The notes under the pieces are model-generated. The model was not told the origin of the DNA. It saw only the letters and a list, made by a program, of their open reading frames with translations, and did no database searches. Shown here piece by piece: positions 1 to 5,985 of a DNA stretch of 6,024 nucleotides. A program made the position numbers and the translations under genes. The stretch is taken from the NCBI GenBank assembly GCA_034440595.1, contig JAWXCH010000252.1:1-6024 (forward strand). Reading direction: 5' to 3'. This DNA is from JAWXCH01 sp034440595. GTDB taxonomy: Bacteria; Planctomycetota; Planctomycetia; Pirellulales; JALHPA01. Within the stretch, counting starts at the first letter, position 1, and each line of letters starts with the position of its first letter.

Positions 1-938
1 AGGATGTCTACTGCGAAAAGCCGCTCACGCTGACGGTCGACGAGGGAAAGCAGATCGCCAAGGTGGTCAAAGAAACCAAGCGCGTGGTGCAGGTCGGTAG
101 CTGGCAGCGGAGCGATTCGCGCTTTCGCCTGGCAGTCGAGTTAGCTCGCTCCGGTCGCTTGGGAAAGATCCAGAAGCTATCCGTGGCCCTCAATCTCAAC
201 AAGACCGGTGGTCCATTTCCAATCACCGAGCCACCTAAATCGCTGAATTGGGATCGCTGGCTAGGTCCGGCACCGCTGGTCCCGTACATCGCCGAGCGGA
301 CGCACAACACTTTTCGCTGGTGGTACGAATACGCCGGTGGTCAGGTCACTGATTGGGGTGCCCATCACATCGACATCGCGCAGTGGATCCTCGGGCACGA
401 AAACACCAGCCCGGTCAAGATCGAAACCAAGGGAGAATTCGCGGCGGCATCCGATCGCAGCTTCAATGTGCCGAAGAGTTACTTCCTTCGCTACATTTAC
501 CACGATGGCACAGTGATCGAAGTGATTGAAGAGGGGCGAGCTGGGATCATGATTGAAGGAGACCGTGGACGGATCTTTGTGAATCGAGGGACGGTGAGTG
601 GTGCGCCGATCGAGCAACTTGCAAAAACTCCTTTCCCGCGCGAGCAGTTCAAGCTCTATGCCCGTGATAACCTGACTCGCCCGGAACGCGCCGGCAAGCT
701 CGATGCGATCATTAATCACATGGGGAACTTTTACGACTGTTTGCAATCGCGCGAGTTGCCGATCAGCGATATTCATACCCAGCACCGCACTGCCACGACC
801 TGTCATCTGGCAAACATTTCACTTCGGCTGGGGCGGACATTGCAGTGGGATCCGCAGGCCGAGAAGTTTGTCGACGACGCCGAGGCCGATAGTATGCTGA
901 GCCGCACACCGCGCAAGGGATATGAATTCAGTGCGTAA
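1..938 (+). CDS. Gfo/Idh/MocA family oxidoreductase, 5' truncated by window edge
   Basis: This is the C-terminal part (311 residues, first full codon at 3) of an NAD(P)-dependent Gfo/Idh/MocA dehydrogenase. The family oxidises or reduces sugars, inositols and related polyols. The frame is open from the left edge, and the family's conserved E-K-P signature lies at visible residues 5-7. The GTG at 63 is therefore internal, and the N-terminal Rossmann nucleotide-binding half is missing. Later signatures are GSWQRSD (visible residues 32-38), NWDRWLGPAP (82-91) and DWGAHHIDIAQW (117-128). By comparison with inositol dehydrogenases (Lys, then Asp and His four apart), Lys6, Asp117 and His121 are the likely catalytic residues. 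The C-terminal stretch from HMGNFYDCL to RKGYEF is typical of the planctomycete subgroup. Many of these carry a Tat signal, which cannot be seen here. The TAA stop is at 936-938. The family is very likely; the substrate is unknown. Confidence 0.95.
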   Translation, partial: DVYCEKPLTLTVDEGKQIAKVVKETKRVVQVGSWQRSDSRFRLAVELARSGRLGKIQKLSVALNLNKTGGPFPITEPPKSLNWDRWLGPAPLVPYIAERTHNTFRWWYEYAGGQVTDWGAHHIDIAQWILGHENTSPVKIETKGEFAAASDRSFNVPKSYFLRYIYHDGTVIEVIEEGRAGIMIEGDRGRIFVNRGTVSGAPIEQLAKTPFPREQFKLYARDNLTRPERAGKLDAIINHMGNFYDCLQSRELPISDIHTQHRTATTCHLANISLRLGRTLQWDPQAEKFVDDAEADSMLSRTPRKGYEFSA

Positions 939-983
939 AATGCACCAAGATCTACGATAAATGGTCGCGAAATGTTAGCCGCG

Positions 984-1002
984 ACGCGCTAGCGGAGCGC
1001 GT
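984..1002. repeat. Perfect GC-rich hairpin, likely dispersed intergenic repeat
   Basis: ACGCGCT (984-990) and AGCGCGT (996-1002) are perfect 7-base inverted arms around the loop AGCGG. The flank TTAGCCGCG just upstream belongs to a motif I remember as frequent between genes in Pirellulales genomes. That is recollection, not a search. No T-run follows, so it is a poor candidate for an intrinsic terminator, although it could stabilise the 3' end of the upstream mRNA. Confidence 0.6.
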
Positions 1003-1019
1003 GATATGATTAACCTGTC

Positions 1020-1039
1020 ATTCCCGCGAAGGCGGGAAT
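1020..1039. repeat. Palindromic repeat ATTCCCGC-GAAG-GCGGGAAT
   Basis: Perfect 8-base arms ATTCCCGC (1020-1027) and GCGGGAAT (1032-1039) flank a GAAG loop. The core has the ATTCCC-N8-GGGAAT shape of repeats such as neisserial dRS3 and of similar repeats common in other bacterial genomes. It sits 17 bases after the preceding hairpin. There is no T-tract after it. A dispersed extragenic palindrome is the likeliest reading; a role as an mRNA-stabilising or bidirectional hairpin remains possible. Confidence 0.65.
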
Positions 1040-1079
1040 CCATCTCCTGCTCATATGCTCTATTCTCTCGCGCAGCGAA

Positions 1080-1085
1080 CATAAT
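1080..1085 (+). promoter_or_regulatory. Possible -10 box upstream of the TIM-barrel gene
   Basis: CATAAT matches the sigma-70 -10 consensus TATAAT at five of six positions and lies 31 bases before the ATG at 1117. That would give a leader of about 25 bases. No convincing -35 hexamer occurs at the usual spacing (1057-1062 reads GCTCTA), so this is weak. A start here would make the isomerase gene independent of the dehydrogenase upstream. Confidence 0.25.
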
Positions 1086-1116
1086 TTCGACACCAGCGAT
1101 AGCCGACTGAAGACTA

Positions 1117-2106
1117 ATGAACTTTTCCACGCAAGCAAACTCGCTTAACCGTCGTCAATTCTGCCGCACTGCGGCGGCGGCAACAGCAGCACTCGCTGTG
1201 TGTCCGCTACCGAATATCGGAGCCGCAGAAGATACCTCAAAGAAACCAAACTGGCAGCCCCGCTACGTTCTCGGTTCCAGTATGTATGGTACGACCGCGC
1301 TAGCCGAGATTTTGCCAGAAGTACACAAAACCGGGGCCGAGTACATCGACCTCTGGCCGCGCCGGCACGGCAATCAGCGCGAACAGGTCGATGAGCTGGG
1401 TGTGGATCGCTATCTGGAGATGCTCGCTGTCGCAAAAGTCAAGACCGGTGCCATCTCGCGATTTGATCTGGGGCCGTTCAAGCTACGGGACGAACTGGCA
1501 TTTGCCGCACGGCTGCGTGCATCGGTCGTCATCTGCGCTGGCAACGGGCCTAAAAACCTCACCGGTGCCAAGCTCAAAGAAGCCGTTGCCGAATTCGTCA
1601 AAAAGCTTGAGCCACAATTCGCCGCCGCCGAGAAGCATGGGGTGACTATTGGCATCGAAAACCATGCGGATAATCTGATCGACTCCCCCGACTCGATTCG
1701 GTGGCTGGCAGAACTGACGGCGGGCAAGCCGCTTGGTATCGCGCTCTCCCCCTATCACCTACCGCAGGATCCACAACTGATCGCTAAATTGATTACAGAC
1801 CTGGGTGATCGCCTGTCGCTTATTTACGCCTGGGAACATGGCGCAGGCTCGAAGGAGAAGTTGCCGAAGGAGCAAGAGTTGACGCAACTGCCTGGTCGCG
1901 GCAAGCTCGATTTCTGCCCCATCATGGCTGCGCTAGTAAAGACCAACTTCCAAGGATTCACCGAGATTTTCATGCACCCCGTGCCGCGTGGGATTCCAAT
2001 CTTGCCGACCACGGCTGAAGTCACAGCCGAAATCAATCGTTCGCGCGAGTATCTGGCGAAGTGCAGCCTCGCAGCAGCCAACGCGACGGCAACACCCGCC
2101 GAGTAA
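1117..2106 (+). CDS. Tat-exported sugar phosphate isomerase/epimerase-like TIM-barrel protein
   Basis: This 329-residue protein belongs to the xylose-isomerase-like TIM-barrel (AP endonuclease 2) superfamily, which isomerises or epimerises sugars and hydrolyses some sugar derivatives. Residues 1-37 form a twin-arginine signal: NRRQFCR at 11-17, a hydrophobic Ala-rich core at 18-30, and a likely cleavage after GAA (35-37). Export folded to the periplasm is therefore predicted. Cys29 lacks a good lipobox because Val is at -1. Barrel motifs are GIENHADN (179-186), ALSPYHLPQ (209-217), WEHG (239-242), GRGKLDF (260-266) and TEIFMHP (282-288). Glu181, His214, His241 and Glu283 are probable metal or substrate ligands. 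The Asp usually found three residues before the strand-6 His is Ser211 here. The start is set by the Tat motif just inside the ATG, with a weak GAAG at 1109-1112. It lies 178 bases downstream of the dehydrogenase, a common functional pairing in planctomycetes. The exact reaction is unknown. Confidence 0.88.
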   Translation: MNFSTQANSLNRRQFCRTAAAATAALAVCPLPNIGAAEDTSKKPNWQPRYVLGSSMYGTTALAEILPEVHKTGAEYIDLWPRRHGNQREQVDELGVDRYLEMLAVAKVKTGAISRFDLGPFKLRDELAFAARLRASVVICAGNGPKNLTGAKLKEAVAEFVKKLEPQFAAAEKHGVTIGIENHADNLIDSPDSIRWLAELTAGKPLGIALSPYHLPQDPQLIAKLITDLGDRLSLIYAWEHGAGSKEKLPKEQELTQLPGRGKLDFCPIMAALVKTNFQGFTEIFMHPVPRGIPILPTTAEVTAEINRSREYLAKCSLAAANATATPAE

Positions 2107-2121
2107 GCGATTCTGAATCGC
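2107..2121. repeat. Short palindrome directly after the isomerase stop codon
   Basis: GCGATTC (2107-2113) and GAATCGC (2115-2121) are perfect 7-base arms around one T, giving about a five-base-pair RNA stem with a TCTGA loop. It begins at the base after the TAA. No T-run follows, so it is at best a weak or factor-assisted terminator. It could equally be a small symmetric protein-binding site or chance. Confidence 0.3.
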
Positions 2122-2182
2122 CGATATTCCCCTTTGGCCAATCGACGCATAAACTGAACGCAGGCCAACGCGGTACGTGTCT

Positions 2183-2212
2183 TTGGCTCTATCGCACCTT
2201 GTCGCTGATTAT
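2183..2212 (+). promoter_or_regulatory. Speculative promoter for the ABC transporter unit
   Basis: TTGGCT (2183-2188) and GATTAT (2207-2212) each match the sigma-70 consensus at four of six positions, 18 bases apart. Transcription from this pair would begin near 2218-2219, almost at the ATG of the small membrane gene. No Shine-Dalgarno-like purine run precedes that ATG. The match is weak and may be chance. Confidence 0.2.
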
Positions 2213-2217
2213 TTGCC

Positions 2218-2574
2218 ATGTCTGGATCATCGCCATCTTCCGCCGAAAACAATCCCTACCACTCAACCAGTGAGCAGGTTGACTCGCGCGGAAAGCTCGG
2301 CTGGCTGACCATGCTGGTCGTCATGTGGCCCGTCGTGATGGGCCTCAGCGGTGCAATAGTCGGCTACCTGATTGGACGCATCACCGAGGACATGCTCGAG
2401 CACGATCTTTGGAATCCATCGACTGCCACATTGGTTGGCGGAATCGGGGCCGGGCTCGTCGGCCTGCTAATCGGGCTGCGCAAAGCAACCAGCCTGCGGG
2501 CACAGCTCGATCAGATCCACGCGCGTCGCCAGGAACTGCGCGAGGAAATTCTCCGTCAGAGGGGAGCACCGTGA
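2218..2574 (+). CDS. Small two-helix membrane protein, first gene of the ABC transporter unit
   Basis: I do not recognise a named family for this 118-residue protein. It has a polar Ser-rich N-terminus with NNPYHS at 11-16, resembling the 'NPYxS' start I recall from many small planctomycete membrane proteins. Two hydrophobic segments follow (about 29-53 and 69-88, the second Gly-rich). The highly charged tail at 89-115, rich in Arg, Glu, Gln and Leu, should form an amphipathic or coiled-coil helix. With both ends cytoplasmic, the loop at 54-68 would be outside. Its TGA overlaps the GTG start of the ABC ATPase (GTGA, 2571-2574), so the two are almost certainly translated together. A role as an accessory or assembly subunit of the transporter is inference from position only. 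The ATG at 2218 lacks a clear ribosome-binding site. Starting there keeps the NPY segment, whereas the next ATG (2311) would cut into helix 1. Confidence 0.8.
   Translation: MSGSSPSSAENNPYHSTSEQVDSRGKLGWLTMLVVMWPVVMGLSGAIVGYLIGRITEDMLEHDLWNPSTATLVGGIGAGLVGLLIGLRKATSLRAQLDQIHARRQELREEILRQRGAP
2558..2566 (+). promoter_or_regulatory. Ribosome-binding site deciding the ATPase start
   Basis: AGAGGGGAG is a strong purine-rich Shine-Dalgarno-like run. It ends four bases before the GTG at 2571 and lies inside the last codons of the small membrane gene. It supports GTG 2571 as the ATPase start over the in-frame ATG at 2325, which would give 82 extra residues that merely re-read the membrane gene in another frame. 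Confidence 0.7.
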
Positions 2575-3590
2575 GCGTTCCTGCAGTGGCAGCACCGGTC
2601 AAATCGGATGAAGTGGTGGGCAGTCGACCTGCCATTGAGGTCAGCGACCTGCAAAAAACCTACCGCGAAGGACTGTTTCGCCGCCGCACGGTCGAAGCAC
2701 TCCGCGGCGTCTCGTTCAGCGTGGCACGCGGTGAAATCTTTGGCCTGCTTGGCCCGAACGGGGCCGGCAAAACAACGCTGATCAAGATTCTACTGGGCAT
2801 TGTCCGACTCAGCAGCGGACAAGCTTCACTTTTAGGTCACGCTCCAGGGAGTCTCGCCAGTCGTCGCCGCGTGGGTTACCTGCCCGAGAATAATCGTATT
2901 CCCAGTCACCACACCGGCAACTCGGCATTGGAGTATTTTGGCGGTCTGAGCGGCCTGTCGCCGCGCGAAGTCCGCCGCCGCCGAGATAGTGTGCTGGAGT
3001 TGGTCGGCCTGACCGGCTGGGGAGAGACGAATGTCCGTAAGTATTCCAAAGGAATGCAGCAACGGTTAGGCATTGCCCAGGCATTGTTGCATGAACCCGA
3101 ACTGCTCATCTTGGATGAACCGACCGATGGCGTGGATCCCGTCGGGCGGTCGGAGATGCGATCGCTACTGTTGAAGCTTCGCGAAGCGGGCGTGACGATC
3201 TTTCTCAATAGTCATCACCTGCAAGAGATCGAGCTGATCTGCGATCGAGTGGTGATTTTGGATCGTGGAGTCGCGCTACGGCAGGCACGCGTGGCCGAAT
3301 TGACCGTCGCTGCTGAGACCGTGGTGCTGCTAAGGGTACAAGGTGACGAATCGGCAATCAAGCAGGCGATTGGCCAGCGCGAGGTCGTTGTCTGGCAACC
3401 CGAGAATGCAGGCAATGATGCACCGCAAGAGTATCAACTGACGATTCGTGTAGAGAACCAGTCTGACAGCGACCGGCTGGTCGATGAAATGCGAACCGCC
3501 GGCGTCAGCATCGTGGCCCTCGCGCGACAAAGGCGAACCTTGGAAGAGGCGTTTCTACAAACACTGACGCAGGGGCAGCAATCCACGTGA
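2571..3590 (+). CDS. ABC transporter ATP-binding protein (ABC-2 type exporter)
   Basis: This 339-residue ATPase should power the permease encoded next, at the cytoplasmic face. All core motifs are present: probable A-loop Tyr31, Walker A GPNGAGKT (61-68), signature SKGMQQ (159-164), Walker B LLILDEP with catalytic Glu183 (178-184), the D-loop region GVDP (187-190) and H-loop His215. At the Q-loop, YLPEN (103-107) has Glu where many ABC proteins have Gln, a variant I recall as common in ABC-2 exporter ATPases. Residues 240-339 form a C-terminal extension of the kind seen in these ATPases, ending in a typical LEEAFLQTL. The first 20 residues before AIEVSDLQKTY are a polar extension. The start is GTG 2571, chosen for its strong ribosome-binding site and because the longer in-frame ORF overlaps the upstream gene. 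Both ends overlap their neighbours by GTGA, indicating a translationally coupled operon. The substrate is not evident. Confidence 0.95.
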   Translation: MSVPAVAAPVKSDEVVGSRPAIEVSDLQKTYREGLFRRRTVEALRGVSFSVARGEIFGLLGPNGAGKTTLIKILLGIVRLSSGQASLLGHAPGSLASRRRVGYLPENNRIPSHHTGNSALEYFGGLSGLSPREVRRRRDSVLELVGLTGWGETNVRKYSKGMQQRLGIAQALLHEPELLILDEPTDGVDPVGRSEMRSLLLKLREAGVTIFLNSHHLQEIELICDRVVILDRGVALRQARVAELTVAAETVVLLRVQGDESAIKQAIGQREVVVWQPENAGNDAPQEYQLTIRVENQSDSDRLVDEMRTAGVSIVALARQRRTLEEAFLQTLTQGQQST

Positions 3591-5890
3591 CGCCATATAT
3601 CGCTATTCTGAAAGACTCTTTCCGCGACGCCATCGCCTCGCGCGTGTTGTGGATACTGCTGATCTGCTCCACGTTTCTGTTGCTGGCCGTGGCCGGTTTT
3701 GCTTTTGAAGAGCGGCCGGTTACAGAGTTCAGCGAAGGGCATATCTACCCGTCGTTGCTTGCCGAACTGCGAACGCAAGCTGCAAAGCCGGACAATGCCC
3801 CAATAAGGCGGATCTGGGCACTGTTCGACGAAGCGACCAAAAAGAGGCTGTCCGAGCAACCGCACAACCCGAGCCGCCGCGAGCAAACGCTGGCCAAACA
3901 AACCGTGGCCGCCGAGTTGAATGCGCTACTTGCGCGGCGCGATTTGTATGACCCCGCAGCCTGGTCCGGCATAACGCTGGAAAGTGAAGCCAGCGAACTG
4001 CTAGCCCGTGGCATCGACAACCTCTCGTCACAAGAACTAGCGAGGTTCAACCGTCTGGCACTGGAGGCCGCCTTTCCGGCGGATCTCTCGATCAGCAATC
4101 GCGCGTCCCTTTATATCTCATACTGGGGAGAGACCATTGGCCCTCCTCTGCAGTTTAATCGAAGTTTTTTAATCAAAGCGGCAGTCCATGTCTTTGTTCG
4201 TGTGATCGTCGGTATGTTGGGGATTTTTTGCAGCATCATCGTGACCGCCTCCATCGTGCCGCAAACATTTGATACTGGTGCAATTGACTTGCTGCTGAGT
4301 AAGCCGATTTCTCGCTCGCTGCTGTATCTCACCAAGTTCGTCGGCGGCTGTTCATTCACGCTACTCACCGCGGTCTACATTCTCGGTGGAGTCTGGTTGC
4401 TCGTCGGCTGGCGACACGGCATCTGGTTGCCATCGCTATTGTGGTGCATACCGGTCTTCGTTTTTGTGTTCGCCGTGTACTACTCGGTCTCGGCACTGGC
4501 CGGAGTGATCTGGCGGAACACGATCGTTTCCATCGTAGTCACCATTCTCTTCTGGGGACTCTGCTGGAGCCTGGGGGCGCTGCGTACGTTGGTCTTGGAG
4601 AACTTTCTGATTGAACCGGCGCGGCCGATTCGCGTGTTGACAGCGGGGGATGACCTGGTGATGGCCAACGCACGGGGACAGATCATGATCTGGAACGAGG
4701 CGAACGGTGAATGGGTCGAGATTCTCAAGCCGGAAGCTGCACACCAGTGGCATCCCTACGGTCAGGGTTTGCCAATTGTGGGACCAGTCTATGACTCTGC
4801 TCACGAGCGATTGATCGCTCAACATTTGCCGAGAAAAACAGTTGGCCTTTTGGATCTGGGGGCTACTAGTTCCATACTGATCTTCGGAGATAGAGGAGAC
4901 AAGTGGCAGCGCCAAGAAGAGAACAGATCCATTTACGCCAAACCAATCCAACTGGATCGCCAAAGCAGGCTGATCGCGGTTGGATATGGTGGAGTTGGGC
5001 CAGCATTCGTTCGCCAGACTATCGGATTGCAACGAGAACAGTCGAACAATCACTTTGAGTTGCTAGGAATTGAAGTATACCTACCATTCGATAGAGACGC
5101 GGGCTTTGCGGCGGTTGGCCCCGAGCTGCGCATGCCGCATCCCTGGTTTGTCTCGATTGCCCCAGGTGGCGACGCAATTGCCACCTACAACCGCGACAAG
5201 CTGACGTTGTTTGCACTTGGCAAGGACGACCGCTATGCGGAGCGTATGCACAGAGAAATCCAGAACAACGGCGATGCGCTCGTGTCTCTCGGTACTGGGA
5301 TTGTAATGCTCTGTACCCCGCGTGGTGAGATTCAGGTCTATAGCACAGATGGCCTCTCGCTGCGAAAAACGTTTGAACCAGAGCCGGGCATCGGTGCGCG
5401 GTTCATCGAAGTCTCGCCCGACGGAAAACGGTTCGCCATCGTGCTACACAATCGCACGCTCTGGATCTATGACGCCGAAACCAACGAATTGACCAAACCG
5501 AATGTCGCCGGGCAAGGAGACATTGCCGCCGCCGGGTTCCATGGCAACGATCAATTGCTGGTTGGAGACAAAACGACGCGCGTGTCGCGATATTCATTGC
5601 CGGAAATGGCACTAGTGCAGCAGGTCGAAGGGCGAGAGAACTGGATGGAGTTGTTCTACCGCTACCTCGTCCGGCCCCTGCACACCGTCTTCCCTAAACC
5701 GACTGAACTAGACGACGTGGTTCGCTACCTGGTGACCGGGCAGCGAACGGTGATGCTCGGCCCACGCGATGGGGACTTGCAGACGCGCCAGGCAGAGCTG
5801 GACTTCTGGATACCGCTCTGGAGCAATCTGGGGTTCATCGTCGTGATGCTGACGATCGGCTGTGTTTATACAAGCCGGAAAGATTTTTAG
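3587..5890 (+). CDS. ABC-2 type permease with beta-propeller-like region before the last helix
   Basis: This 767-residue permease is more than twice the usual ABC-2 length. Predicted helices lie at about 20-40, 198-225, 251-274, 279-306, 311-334 and 741-761. The first loop (41-195) is large, polar and probably helical. The stretch DTGAIDLLLSKPISR (229-243), between helices 2 and 3, matches the ABC-2 element that contacts the ATPase and fixes that loop as cytoplasmic. Residues about 345-680 look like beta-propeller blades: repeated strand-turn segments such as GQIMIWNEANGEW (364-376), GEIQVYSTDG (580-589), and SPDGKRFAIVL followed by RTLWIYDAET (610-632). Alternating the six helices places this region outside the cytoplasmic membrane. 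A linker (686-740, with RPLHTVFPKP) leads to helix 6 and the short basic tail YTSRKDF. The GTG start at 3587 overlaps the ATPase stop as GTGA, with AGGGGC at 3571-3576 as a distant ribosome-binding site. The substrate and the propeller's partner are unknown. No clear terminator follows. Confidence 0.9.
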   Translation: MTPYIAILKDSFRDAIASRVLWILLICSTFLLLAVAGFAFEERPVTEFSEGHIYPSLLAELRTQAAKPDNAPIRRIWALFDEATKKRLSEQPHNPSRREQTLAKQTVAAELNALLARRDLYDPAAWSGITLESEASELLARGIDNLSSQELARFNRLALEAAFPADLSISNRASLYISYWGETIGPPLQFNRSFLIKAAVHVFVRVIVGMLGIFCSIIVTASIVPQTFDTGAIDLLLSKPISRSLLYLTKFVGGCSFTLLTAVYILGGVWLLVGWRHGIWLPSLLWCIPVFVFVFAVYYSVSALAGVIWRNTIVSIVVTILFWGLCWSLGALRTLVLENFLIEPARPIRVLTAGDDLVMANARGQIMIWNEANGEWVEILKPEAAHQWHPYGQGLPIVGPVYDSAHERLIAQHLPRKTVGLLDLGATSSILIFGDRGDKWQRQEENRSIYAKPIQLDRQSRLIAVGYGGVGPAFVRQTIGLQREQSNNHFELLGIEVYLPFDRDAGFAAVGPELRMPHPWFVSIAPGGDAIATYNRDKLTLFALGKDDRYAERMHREIQNNGDALVSLGTGIVMLCTPRGEIQVYSTDGLSLRKTFEPEPGIGARFIEVSPDGKRFAIVLHNRTLWIYDAETNELTKPNVAGQGDIAAAGFHGNDQLLVGDKTTRVSRYSLPEMALVQQVEGRENWMELFYRYLVRPLHTVFPKPTELDDVVRYLVTGQRTVMLGPRDGDLQTRQAELDFWIPLWSNLGFIVVMLTIGCVYTSRKDF

Positions 5891-5920
5891 CGATTGTCAC
5901 GAGCTTCAATGGACTAGCGT

Positions 5921-5940
5921 AGTGTGCCACTGGCTCCGCC
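5921..5940. repeat. Degraded half of a palindromic repeat
   Basis: TGTGCCACTGGCTC (5923-5936) resembles the left arm and loop of a hairpin I recall as frequent in planctomycete intergenic DNA, whose right arm would read GCCAGTG. Here the sequence continues GCCCATAG, so only GGC-TCC-GCC still pairs. Assignment to that repeat rests on memory, not on a search. Confidence 0.3.
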
Positions 5941-5985
5941 CATAGGTATCTACACATCGTTGCTAGCTTGCAGATTGCCCCAATT

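Noticed and set aside
63..65. GTG as start of the dehydrogenase
   Set aside because: The frame stays open to the left edge and the conserved EKP motif lies upstream, so the gene is truncated and 63 is internal.
984..1039. The two intergenic hairpins as intrinsic terminators
   Set aside because: Neither stem is followed by a T-run, so they are annotated as repeats instead.
1187..1206. Lipoprotein signal at Cys29 of the isomerase-like protein
   Set aside because: The residues before the Cys (LAV) break the lipobox rule at -1, and a GAA cleavage site lies further on.
1824..2252. 142-codon open frame on the minus strand
   Set aside because: It mostly shadows the isomerase C-terminus and has no recognisable domain or ribosome-binding site.
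2325..2570. Longer ATPase start (82 extra residues) in the same frame
   Set aside because: The extra part reads the small membrane gene in another frame, is Arg-rich and low in sense, and the strong AGAGGGGAG site precedes GTG 2571.
3434..3901. 155-codon open frame on the minus strand across the ATPase-permease junction
   Set aside because: It is antisense to two clear genes and has no recognisable motif.
4805..4820. Perfect inverted repeat GAGCGAT-TG-ATCGCTC
   Set aside because: It lies inside the permease coding region, encodes ordinary residues (ERLIAQ), and is short enough to be chance.
4436..5053. 205-codon open frame on the minus strand
   Set aside because: It lies antisense inside the permease, resembles no family I know and has no sign of its own start signals. 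The plus-strand protein explains the region.
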